A stretch of DNA of 17,471 nucleotides from an uncultured Clostridia bacterium. Lineage in GTDB: Bacteria; Bacillota; Clostridia; Christensenellales; UBA1242. Positions 6,291-13,079 of this stretch are shown here, in pieces. The position numbers were made by a program, and so were the translations under genes. The notes under the pieces are model-generated. The model saw nothing but the letters and a program-made list of their open reading frames with translations, had not been told where the DNA came from and did no database searches. The stretch's first letter is position 1. Every line of letters starts with the position of its first letter. The stretch lies in contig CAKVMF010000005.1 of assembly GCA_934771675.1 (NCBI GenBank), positions 1 through 17,471 on the forward strand, in the 5' to 3' direction.

Positions 6291-6322
6291 AAAATTTGAG
6301 TTTTTATAAAAATTCAAATTTT
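6291..6322. promoter_or_regulatory. 32-bp palindrome, candidate operator
   Basis: The half-sites AAAATTTGAGTTTTTA and TAAAAATTCAAATTTT are reverse complements except for one G/T position. It lies upstream of the XRE promoter in the divergent interval shared with the dUTPase gene. A TTGAGTTTTT word is also repeated directly 19 bases apart (6277-6286 and 6296-6305). The interval is extremely AT-rich, which makes chance palindromes more likely, so the operator role is tentative. Confidence 0.4.
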
Positions 6323-6463
6323 TACACATTTTTATGCAAAATTTATAGTTTAAATGTAAAAATATATTTTATTTTATGAAATTTATACATTTTAAAATTT
6401 CAAAAGCTAAATTTTTGTATTTTGTATTTTTTGTTTAAAAATTTACAATTTTTCGCATTTTAA

Positions 6464-6492
6464 TAGACTATCGGGTGAAAAAATGGTATAAT
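6464..6492 (+). promoter_or_regulatory. Promoter of the dUTPase gene
   Basis: TAGACT (6464-6469), a 17-base spacer and a perfect TATAAT (6487-6492) preceded by TGG, an extended -10. AAGGAG at 6509-6514 is the ribosome binding site. Confidence 0.75.
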
Positions 6493-6523
6493 TATAACAG
6501 TTTAAGACAAGGAGTTATTTTTT

Positions 6524-7060
6524 ATGATAAACGTTACTGATAATGATATATATTTTTCAAAAGTTAAGGACAGAGCAGTTATCCCTTCAAAAAAACTTGA
6601 AGACGCTGGATATGATTTCTATGCATGCTTTGATGATGATTATTTTGTGATTGAACCAGGTGAAACAAAACCTGTTCCAACAGGGATTGCAACCGCTTTT
6701 TCAACAAAGTATTACGCTCAAGTTGAAGAACGCTCAAGTATGGCAAAACTCGGAATCAAAAAATCTGGCGGTGTTATTGATTCTGGCTATCGTGGTGAAT
6801 GGTTAATCATGACCTACAACACAAACAAAAAACCTTTTGTTATTTCAAAGATTGCTACCCAAGACGTTCCTGAAATATTTGAAGTTAATGGAAACACTTA
6901 TAATAAAAATGATGTTATTTTGTATCCAGCAACAAAAGCTGTTGCTCAAGTTGTTTTGCAAGAAGTTCCAGTTTTAACTTCACATAAAATTTCATACGAC
7001 GAACTCAAAACAATCGCATCTGAAAGAGGCATAGGCGCGTTTGGGTCTTCTAACAAATAA
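6524..7060 (+). CDS. dut: dUTP diphosphatase (dUTPase)
   Basis: Trimeric dUTPases hydrolyse dUTP to dUMP and pyrophosphate, keeping uracil out of DNA and feeding dTMP synthesis. The five family motifs appear in order in this 178-residue protein: AGYDFYA (28-34), ERSSMA (69-74), GVIDSGYRGEW (83-93, with the catalytic Asp and the Tyr that excludes ribose), KAVAQVVLQEVP (138-149) and the flexible C-terminal arm RGIGAFGSS (168-176). Two oddities stand out. The segment between motifs 3 and 4 is longer than usual (about 44 residues), and the arm has Ala where the family normally has a second Gly (RGxGGFGST). The gene is monocistronic with its own promoter, AAGGAG nine bases before the ATG. Its stop codon is followed after seven bases by a 127-bp hairpin element that probably also terminates it. 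A related dCTP deaminase function is less likely because motif 3 and the arm are those of dUTPases. Confidence 0.9.
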   Translation: MINVTDNDIYFSKVKDRAVIPSKKLEDAGYDFYACFDDDYFVIEPGETKPVPTGIATAFSTKYYAQVEERSSMAKLGIKKSGGVIDSGYRGEWLIMTYNTNKKPFVISKIATQDVPEIFEVNGNTYNKNDVILYPATKAVAQVVLQEVPVLTSHKISYDELKTIASERGIGAFGSSNK

Positions 7061-7067
7061 CCCCACC

Positions 7068-7194
7068 CCAAGCGGCAAAAAATAGTCAATTAACTTCGTT
7101 TCTCAAAAAAATTCTAGACAGTTATTTACATTTTAGTAAACTCCTGCCTAGAATTTTTTTGAGCCTTGTTACTTAACTATTTTTTGCCGCTTGG
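7068..7194 (-). repeat. 127-bp hairpin element with conserved core (copy 2, inverted)
   Basis: The outer arms, 7068-7086 and 7176-7194, are 19 bp and perfect. The inner arms, 7102-7117 and 7148-7163, are 16 bp and perfect, and extend through four more pairs. At the centre, read on the minus strand, is GAGTTTAC, TAAAAT, GTAAATAAC (7143-7121), nearly identical to the cores of the copies at 742-869 and 7348-7475. The arms have different sequences from both. This copy starts seven bases after the dUTPase stop codon, and its inner stem with T7 could end that transcript. Confidence 0.82.
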
Positions 7195-7240
7195 AATTGT
7201 AAGTTATATAACTCTATTTGTTACATGAAATAAATAAAAT

Positions 7241-7287
7241 GGAATAGATTGCCACGAAAATTTTACAATTTTCTCGCAATGACATGC
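7241..7287 (-). repeat. Short palindromic repeat, TTGC/GCAA type (copy R5)
   Basis: On the minus strand it runs GCATGTCATTGCGAGAAA to CGTGGCAATCTATTCC, 47 bases, the same length and the same terminal words as the CCCT/AGGG copies at 4283 and 4338. The closing stem here is ATTGC/GCAAT. The centre is an AT palindrome (AAAATTGTAAAATTTT). Confidence 0.82.
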
Positions 7288-7347
7288 TTGTTTTTATTCT
7301 CTAACTTTAATTCAAAGTATTTGTTTCTATTCGACTTTTTCACTTCC

Positions 7348-7475
7348 CTTTCAGGTAAAAAATTATGTGCTAGGCAAAGAATAAAAAAATACCGTGATAG
7401 GAGTTTACTAGCGTAAATGACTATTGCGGTATTTTGCATATTCTGCCGCATAGTGCGTAATTTTTAACCTGAAAG
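7348..7475 (+). repeat. 128-bp hairpin element with conserved core (copy 3)
   Basis: The outer arms, 7348-7365 and 7458-7475, are 18 bp with one mismatch and continue inward with wobble pairs. The inner arms 7387-7400 and 7421-7434 are 14 bp. The core at 7401-7420 reads GAGTTTAC, TAGC, GTAAATGA, with the tandem GA/GA mismatch flanking the apical stem as in copy 1. It lies just downstream of the terminator of the glycosyltransferase gene (7481-7511), which approaches from the right. Confidence 0.82.
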
Positions 7476-7480
7476 AAATA

Positions 7481-7511
7481 AAAAACAGATGGATTAACCC
7501 CACCTGTTTTT
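7481..7511 (-). terminator. Intrinsic terminator of the glycosyltransferase gene
   Basis: The arms 7481-7492 and 7500-7511 pair over 12 positions with one A-C mismatch, and on the minus strand the stem ends in a T tract. It lies 61 bases after the stop codon. Confidence 0.75.
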
Positions 7512-7571
7512 ATTTTTCGCAAATTTGATTAAATTTTTATTAATTTTCATTATTTTTTTAATTATTTTGCG

Positions 7572-10500
7572 TTATTTATTTTTCTTTTTGCGGAATGGTG
7601 CAAAAAATTTGTAATAAACCTTTTTTGCAAATTCTCTTCTCTTTGTTCCATATGGAAAGATAAAGTCAGCACATCTACGCTTAAAAGTTGCTTTTCTTTT
7701 TTCAGGAACCCATGCTGGCTGATTCCACATTTGATAGATATTTGTGTTATTAACCAAACGATCGAGTTCTGTTTTCCAAAAATCATAACCAGAAATGGTA
7801 GTTGTTTTTCCTTCACCCAAATCATCTTCAAATTTAAGGCTATTCATAATGAGTTTATCAAAATCTCTAGCCCATGTGATGAAATATTCAAAGTTCCATG
7901 CTAAATCTTGATTTCTGAAATACATATAATCAAACACGCCATCAAAAGTTTTAAGATAATCATCAACAAAGTCAAGTGCAGCATTTTGCATTTCTTTTGT
8001 TATAATTTCTGTAACGGTATCAATTTTATATTCTTCAAAAACAGGTTCAAGAGTTCCATTTACATTTTTGTAACCAATTGTTGATGGCGCAAGTTTCATA
8101 AACACGTGTTCACGAACAACACCAGTCATGAATTGTTTGTAATCATAGAAACATTCATTTTTAAAATGTGCAATAGATTGTCTTTTTTCAAGATATTCAT
8201 TATTTGAATGAACATAAAGCGAATTTACTGGAAATCCTAACAACTTTGTAAGAGCACATTCTTGCCTGCCTGAATAACCAATATCAAACAATATATCATC
8301 TTTTTTGATAATTTGTGAAAAATAATTTTTAAGTTCAGTTTTGTTGTCATTAAGTTTTTTTTGGTCAATTAAATCAAAAAGCTCTGAAAGGAAACTTTCA
8401 AACTCAAAAATTGTTGTAAAGTATTTTTCACCTGAATTTTTATTAAGCCCCAAATGTTCCAAAATTTCAGAATCATCAAGTTTTATAAACTTGTTTTGCA
8501 AATATGGTCTGAAATATTTGATAATTTTTGAATGTGTTGTTTTTGCGTTCATTTTATGTGTCAATGAGAATACATCTTCTTTTTTGTAAATATCTGCAAA
8601 CATCATTGATTTTCTTGAAACATAAATATAGTCTGTGGTTGGGAGCTTTTTGTTGTATTTTCTAAAAATTTCAAAAGCTTTCATTGGAACATAACCATCA
8701 CGAGCAACAAAGTGGATTGTTCTCACCTTGTTTTGTTCGGCTTTTTGTCTGATCCAGTTTGTAACACCAAAAAGATATGGACCAAGAGCAGTGTAACCAA
8801 TCACATCAGGTGAACAGTTAAAATTGCTTTCTTTGTTATAGTAAACAAATGGCGAGTCAAAAAGTTTGTTTGCAATCAAGCCTTCCATTGCACTGTAACC
8901 AAGATATCCATAACTTACCCATCTTAAATCATGATTGATTCCACTATGTAAAATACTATTTAAAATATCTCCAGCATAAATTGAAAGATCTTCTCCACGA
9001 TAAAGTGCCATTGGTTTTTCAACCAAAAAGCTCTTTATTCCATTTTTATCTGCATTTGAAACATCGGCAATCCAATTGTCGCCAATATGAATCATTTCAG
9101 ATCCCTTAACACCCAATTCTTTTTTAACAAAAGCATAAAGTGTTCCATTCCATTTTGATAAACCAACAACATTTGAAACAAAAACCCTGCCCATTTCGTA
9201 GCCATTATTTTTCAAAATTGTTTCAATAACTTCTTGAGAAAGATACATATCACTTGTTGCGATAACGGTTTTGCCAAGATATTTTGCAAGTTCATAAAGG
9301 CTGTAAATATAATTTCTGCGGGTGCAAAGTTTAATTTCAAGTTCAACTTCATAATTTTTAATTTCATTAAGTTTCTTTAAATCCAGCCTATATTCTTTTG
9401 AAATAAATTCATAAATTTCGTCAAGAGTTACATCTTCATTGTTTGTTCTTTTTAGATTTTTATCTAGTCTACACCTTTGTTCCCCTTCAATACGAATTTG
9501 AGCAAAATCAACAACAGATGAAATTCCAAAAACTTCATTGTATTTATGCTCCAAAAGTTTAAACAAGTGTGATGGCTCAGCAAATGGGCGAACAACAAGA
9601 GTATCAAAAATATCAAAACTTACAACCTTTGTATTTGGATTTGCAATAGTTTCAATTAAATTTTTCTCATAGTTAAAAACATTGATATCAATTTTTGTTT
9701 TTGCAATATAGAGTCCGTCTTCAATATCTTTTTCAAGAACTGTTTTGTCAACCTTGTATGTCTTGCAAATAAGGTCGGCATAATAATTTTTATCAAACTT
9801 TGACATATCTCTATATTGAATTTTTGCAAAACGAGATTTCCAAACTTCAATACAATCACTATATTTTTCACCTACAGCTTTTTTAACTTGTTGTTTTCCA
9901 AAATCAAAAACTTTTACAACCTTTTCAATATAGTCAGTGTTCTTTTCACGATTATCAGCAATTTTTGTGCTTGCAGTGGAACGTTGAAAATAAAAATAGT
10001 AAGCTCCGTTTGTAATGTTACAAACTTTTCTTGCACGTGTCCAAAGAGTAAATGAAAAAGCAATATCTTCACACATAACAAGTTTTGGTGTTGATTTTGA
10101 AAATGCTTTTAAGTCGTCTATGGCACTCATCCAAAGTTCTCTCGTAAACATTTTGTTAGCAACCAATGACCATGAATAATGTGTGCCTTTTTGAGTCAAA
10201 AAACTTTCAAGAACTTGTTCACCTTCCAGCATAATTTGTTGACGCATAGGGTCAAGATTGCAATAACTCATTTCACCGTTTTCAAATTCATACAAAAATT
10301 GACCAACACAAATATCGGCATTGTTTTTTGTGAGTGTGCTGTAAAGTTTTCTAATCCAATCTTTTGAAACACGGTCATCACTATCAATTGAACAAATATA
10401 TTTTCCAGTACTTGCTTCAACACCTGTGATTCTAGCTTGAAACAAACCTTTGTTTTCGTCATGCTCAACGAGTTTGATATTGCTATATTTTTCTGCAAGT

Positions 10501-10658
10501 TTTTTTGCTACAGCTTTTGAGCCGTCTGTGCTTCCGTCTTCAACAATGATAACTTCAAGATTTTTGTAAGTATTTTCCTCAATACTCTCAACACATCTTT
10601 CAAGATATTTTTCAACATTGTAGACTGGAACAATCACACTAATTAAATCATTTTCCAT
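7572..10658 (-). CDS. GT2 glycosyltransferase fused to a HAD-type hydrolase-like domain
   Basis: This 1028-residue protein probably builds or decorates a cell-surface glycan. Residues 1-230 are a GT-A family 2 glycosyltransferase: ISVIVPVYNVEKYLERC (6-22), VEDGSTDGS (39-47), the metal-binding DSDD (92-95) and an ED pair in CEDIAFS (196-202), the usual place of the catalytic base. Residues about 340-550 are a HAD-like domain with all four motifs: DIFDT (349-353), TSDMY (468-472), a Lys at 502 in SKWNG and HIGDNWIADV (524-533). Residues 570-1028 form a third region seen in similar HAD/glycan proteins, with ARDGYVPMKAFEIF and FDIGYSGRQE. Arg/Lys-rich residues close the chain. No signal peptide or clear membrane helix is seen, so it acts in the cytoplasm or at the membrane face. 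The start has AGGTGA six bases upstream. Substrates cannot be deduced. It is transcribed alone from a consensus promoter with a hairpin in its leader. Confidence 0.88.
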   Translation of the reverse strand: MENDLISVIVPVYNVEKYLERCVESIEENTYKNLEVIIVEDGSTDGSKAVAKKLAEKYSNIKLVEHDENKGLFQARITGVEASTGKYICSIDSDDRVSKDWIRKLYSTLTKNNADICVGQFLYEFENGEMSYCNLDPMRQQIMLEGEQVLESFLTQKGTHYSWSLVANKMFTRELWMSAIDDLKAFSKSTPKLVMCEDIAFSFTLWTRARKVCNITNGAYYFYFQRSTASTKIADNREKNTDYIEKVVKVFDFGKQQVKKAVGEKYSDCIEVWKSRFAKIQYRDMSKFDKNYYADLICKTYKVDKTVLEKDIEDGLYIAKTKIDINVFNYEKNLIETIANPNTKVVSFDIFDTLVVRPFAEPSHLFKLLEHKYNEVFGISSVVDFAQIRIEGEQRCRLDKNLKRTNNEDVTLDEIYEFISKEYRLDLKKLNEIKNYEVELEIKLCTRRNYIYSLYELAKYLGKTVIATSDMYLSQEVIETILKNNGYEMGRVFVSNVVGLSKWNGTLYAFVKKELGVKGSEMIHIGDNWIADVSNADKNGIKSFLVEKPMALYRGEDLSIYAGDILNSILHSGINHDLRWVSYGYLGYSAMEGLIANKLFDSPFVYYNKESNFNCSPDVIGYTALGPYLFGVTNWIRQKAEQNKVRTIHFVARDGYVPMKAFEIFRKYNKKLPTTDYIYVSRKSMMFADIYKKEDVFSLTHKMNAKTTHSKIIKYFRPYLQNKFIKLDDSEILEHLGLNKNSGEKYFTTIFEFESFLSELFDLIDQKKLNDNKTELKNYFSQIIKKDDILFDIGYSGRQECALTKLLGFPVNSLYVHSNNEYLEKRQSIAHFKNECFYDYKQFMTGVVREHVFMKLAPSTIGYKNVNGTLEPVFEEYKIDTVTEIITKEMQNAALDFVDDYLKTFDGVFDYMYFRNQDLAWNFEYFITWARDFDKLIMNSLKFEDDLGEGKTTTISGYDFWKTELDRLVNNTNIYQMWNQPAWVPEKRKATFKRRCADFIFPYGTKRREFAKKVYYKFFAPFRKKKNK

Positions 10659-10685
10659 AAAAAGTCACCTGTAATCTAATTTAGC

Positions 10686-10717
10686 CCCAAAAAAAATGCA
10701 TACCTGCACTTTTTGGG
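10686..10717 (-). promoter_or_regulatory. Leader hairpin of the glycosyltransferase mRNA
   Basis: CCCAAAAA...TGCA pairs with TGCA...TTTTTGGG around a TACC loop, with a few unpaired A or C residues. It lies entirely between the predicted transcription start (about 10725) and the ribosome binding site. Read on the minus strand, the apical TGCA stem is followed by T8, so it could act as a weak terminator or a translation-modulating structure. Its function is not established. Confidence 0.45.
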
Positions 10718-10731
10718 TATTAACCTACAAT

Positions 10732-10761
10732 ATAATAACATAACAAATATCACCGTGTCAA
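10732..10761 (-). promoter_or_regulatory. Promoter of the glycosyltransferase gene
   Basis: On the minus strand: perfect TTGACA (10756-10761), an 18-base spacer and TATTAT (10732-10737). It starts downstream of the terminator of the preceding operon (10784-10814), which separates the units. Confidence 0.75.
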
Positions 10762-10783
10762 TAAATAAAAAAAACCATACAAA

Positions 10784-10814
10784 AAAAGGCGAAAAATTTT
10801 AACTTTCGCCTTTT
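10784..10814 (-). terminator. Intrinsic terminator of the fibre-like operon
   Basis: An 11-bp perfect stem, AAAAGGCGAAA with TTTCGCCTTTT, has a 9-base loop. On the minus strand the 3' arm runs straight into T residues. It lies 27 bases after the stop of the 130-aa gene. Confidence 0.88.
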
Positions 10815-10841
10815 GTTAAGAGTTTTGTGTTTTTATGTTAA

Positions 10842-11234
10842 TTAAAAACTTTTTTCAATTTGACTTGCAACAACACTATCAAGATATTTTTCAAGAGCAT
10901 TTCTTGTGTCTTCAAAAAATATATCGTTTAACTCGCCAAGATTTTGAGTCAGCAAAGTTTCGTCCAGCATGGGCGTAATAACTTTTCCGTTATATCTTTT
11001 TTGAAAAGCATTTTGATAACCTATCTTTTTGATTGCTTCTTCAACAATCAAAATATCAGGGTCGAGTTTCAATTGTTTAAGTCTTTTTTCTCGCTCATTC
11101 TTTTCCGCAATGAGTTTTTGAAGATCTTTAACCGCCTTTTCCATAAGAGAAGTGTTCCTTCCCAAAAAAATATCTAGCGGAACATCTTCAAAGCTTGAAT
11201 AGTAAGGTTCTTTTTCAGATTTTTTTCGTGCCAT
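10842..11234 (-). CDS. Small hypothetical protein, second gene of the fibre-like operon
   Basis: I do not recognise this 130-residue, highly charged protein. It starts with a basic, polar stretch (MARKKSEKEP), has a probable coiled-coil or long helix around 28-56 (many Lys, Glu and Leu, e.g. MEKAVKDLQKLIAEKNEREK), and a second helical region after 85. No membrane segment, signal peptide, Cys-metal motif or helix-turn-helix is apparent. CGGAGAA precedes the ATG. It begins 15 bases after the stop codon of the phage-fibre-like gene and shares a terminator with it, so it is probably translated from the same mRNA. In phages the gene after a receptor-binding protein often encodes its chaperone or assembly factor; that is a possible role by position only. 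Confidence 0.72.
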   Translation of the reverse strand: MARKKSEKEPYYSSFEDVPLDIFLGRNTSLMEKAVKDLQKLIAEKNEREKRLKQLKLDPDILIVEEAIKKIGYQNAFQKRYNGKVITPMLDETLLTQNLGELNDIFFEDTRNALEKYLDSVVASQIEKSF

Positions 11235-11249
11235 ATTTTTCTCCGCAAT

Positions 11250-12545
11250 CTAGTTTATTTCAGCATCAAAAGAAAGATATGCAATCCCCGTTTCAACATA
11301 ATACAAGTTGTTTGTTGAAAACCCACTACCAGTGATTGATAATAGCATATTTCTTGAAACTTTGTTATACTCTGAAAGTGCCAAATTTGATCCAGTAATT
11401 GTTTGATAATAATCTTTGTCATGAATGTATAGTTCTCCAGAGTAGCTTAAGATTGGAGTTGAACGCATTTCATTTGGAGAGTTTATCATTCCAAGAAGTT
11501 TTGTTGCATTTTGTGCCAAAAAATTCATATAAATCTTGGTTTTAAAGAAATATCTTTGACACTCCTTAAGCTCTTCGCTGTAAGTTTTTGCAACATATTC
11601 TGTTGAAAACGCACCAACTTCAAGTTTTACATATTCAATTTGAATGTTTTGTCCGGCATTGACTTGAACAGTGAATGCAAACTTATTATCTGAATAATTG
11701 AAAAGATAAACCACACCAAATGGAACATTGAGTGATGCATAGCTTAAGTTTCCAACAAAAGTTTCAGGCATGGTTTCAGATTTTGTGTAACAAACCCCGT
11801 CAACCTTAATAACATATGAAAGTGTTTTTCCTGCAAGTTCTGCAAAGTTTTCAATGTATTGAACAAAGAATAAATTTGTAGAACCAGTATTGTTGATTCG
11901 AATCTTTCCACTTGAATTTGGAGTAACAACAAAAGTTGAAGTTGATTGAATGTTCCACCTATCAACGGTGTAACCGCTTGATGTGTAAGTTACTCCGCCC
12001 CGTTGATTTACCGCAAAATTTGAGTTGATCAAAATGTTAGGCCTAAAAACATTTTTTGCAACGTTTGCAGTTCCAGAAGTAAGTGCGGAACTTGCGGTTA
12101 TTGCGGTTTCTGCGCTGGTTGCATGTTCTGCATTTTTTGAAACAATAGTTCCATTTTTCACACCATTGATTGCACCTTGAATATCTTGAAGATAAGTTTT
12201 TGCTGGTTCCAAATCTGGCATTTCATCAAACGCTGTTGTTGGATACATTTCAAGTCTAACCGATGTTGTGGAAAGTTTTGTGCCATCTCCGTCACCGGTT
12301 TCAAGCGAAACATCAACATATGGTGCATTTTGAAGTACCGGAACATCAACAGTATTCCCCTCAAATTTAACCGGAATCTTTTCACCATTGATAGCAAAAA
12401 TAGCTGTTTTTTCCGAGCAATTTTCCCAAGTTTCATCAAAAGTAAATTCAAGTTCATAGTTTGAGTTGTGACTTACAATTTCAAGAGCTTCTCCGTCCAT
12501 GCTTAAAGTGTTGTTTTGTTCAATAATTTTGATTGTGTTTTTCAT
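11250..12545 (-). CDS. Phage tail-fibre / receptor-binding-like protein
   Basis: The 431-residue protein resembles receptor-binding or baseplate proteins of Gram-positive phages. Residues 1-105 are a beta-rich N-terminal domain (YELEFTFDETWENCSEKTAIF, then VPVLQNAPYVDVSLE and STTSVRLEMYPT) of the kind that attaches fibres to the baseplate. A helical/linker region with Ala-rich repeats (105-165) follows. The C-terminal part begins with NILINSNFAVNQRGG and GYTVDRWN, and holds YVKLEVGAFSTEYVAKTYSEELKECQRYF (301-331), phrases familiar from prophage fibre proteins; these jelly-roll-like modules often bind carbohydrate. A strong AGGGGGAAA site precedes the ATG. No other structural, lysis or integrase gene lies nearby, so it is either a remnant or a recruited surface/secretion component. 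No signal peptide is visible, hence export would need lysis or a tail-like machine. Family resemblance is recalled from memory and was not searched. Confidence 0.75.
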   Translation of the reverse strand: MKNTIKIIEQNNTLSMDGEALEIVSHNSNYELEFTFDETWENCSEKTAIFAINGEKIPVKFEGNTVDVPVLQNAPYVDVSLETGDGDGTKLSTTSVRLEMYPTTAFDEMPDLEPAKTYLQDIQGAINGVKNGTIVSKNAEHATSAETAITASSALTSGTANVAKNVFRPNILINSNFAVNQRGGVTYTSSGYTVDRWNIQSTSTFVVTPNSSGKIRINNTGSTNLFFVQYIENFAELAGKTLSYVIKVDGVCYTKSETMPETFVGNLSYASLNVPFGVVYLFNYSDNKFAFTVQVNAGQNIQIEYVKLEVGAFSTEYVAKTYSEELKECQRYFFKTKIYMNFLAQNATKLLGMINSPNEMRSTPILSYSGELYIHDKDYYQTITGSNLALSEYNKVSRNMLLSITGSGFSTNNLYYVETGIAYLSFDAEIN

Positions 12546-12565
12546 AAAGTTTCCCCCTTAACAAA

Positions 12566-12581
12566 ACCATGATACCATGAT
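12566..12581. repeat. Tandem 8-bp repeat upstream of the fibre-like gene
   Basis: ACCATGAT occurs twice with no spacer, about 20 bases before the start codon and next to the Shine-Dalgarno. It could be a protein-binding site or slippage-prone repeat; no function is known. Confidence 0.5.
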
Positions 12582-12645
12582 AATTTTTGAAAAATGTTCA
12601 ACCCCTGACAGAATTTTGGAAAAAACTTTTAAAAATTTTTTATTT

Positions 12646-12660
12646 TGGTCAATTTGACCA
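12646..12660. promoter_or_regulatory. 15-bp palindrome, candidate regulator site
   Basis: TGGTCAA and TTGACCA flank a single base, a perfect 7+7 palindrome about 100 bases upstream of the fibre-like gene. It may be a repressor or activator site; no promoter was matched to it. Confidence 0.35.
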
Positions 12661-13010
12661 TATTATTAACCACATAATTATCAATACGATTGCCGTCCTT
12701 AAATCATATTTTGCAATTAGATATTTTAGCATCAGTTTATCTTCAATAATTATCAAAAACAGCTGCGCCAAAAAAGATCTTACTTAATGCTCGCCTTATG
12801 GTGCAACACAACAGCAACCAATAAATTTTAAAAATAATAGCCATACAAAAAAGGAAAAATTGAAAAATTTTTAAAAAAGAAAAAACACTTTTTTCTTTAT
12901 ATTTCTTTTTTAGAGTAGTGTTTTTAATATTTATTTATTATTTACAAAAGAAGAAATTAAAAATAAAGAAGAAAAATTTGATAATTTTTATATTTTTATT
13001 ACAAAAAAAA

Positions 13011-13028
13011 GAAGCCTTATTCGGCTTC
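13011..13028 (-). terminator. Intrinsic terminator of the CDF transporter gene
   Basis: GAAGCC (13011-13016) pairs with GGCTTC (13023-13028) around a 6-base loop, and on the minus strand is followed by eight T residues (complement of 13003-13010). It lies about 50 bases after the stop codon. Confidence 0.85.
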
Positions 13029-13079
13029 AATTTTTAAAAAGTTTTTATAGCTTTTTGTTTTTAAATTAAAGATTAAATG

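Larger units (their letters stand above)
12546..13079. other. Gene-free AT-rich interval
   Basis: I see no convincing gene. Near its left end are two tandem copies of ACCATGAT (12566-12573, 12574-12581), just upstream of the ribosome binding site of the fibre-like gene, and a perfect 7+1+7 palindrome TGGTCAATTTGACCA (12646-12660). The middle part is unremarkable. From 12820 to 13010 the sequence is nearly all A and T with weak hairpins, for example AAAAACACT (12881-12889) with AGTGTTTTT (12917-12925). The CDF gene's terminator lies at 13011-13028. No clear promoter for the fibre-like operon could be assigned. Confidence 0.55.

Noticed and set aside
7263..7451. 62-codon minus-strand frame through the repeat cluster
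   Set aside because: It runs across a short palindromic repeat and half of a 128-bp hairpin element, so the open frame is incidental.
710..7475. CRISPR array made of the dispersed repeats
   Set aside because: The repeats are few, not regularly spaced, mostly far apart and in both orientations, and no cas gene is present.
12587..12787. 66-codon plus-strand frame in the large AT-rich interval
   Set aside because: It begins at TTG with no ribosome binding site, and its composition is that of untranslated AT-rich sequence.
12876..12925. A/T-rich hairpins in the gap before the CDF terminator
   Set aside because: Low-complexity A and T runs pair by chance, and the CDF gene already has a good terminator at 13011-13028.
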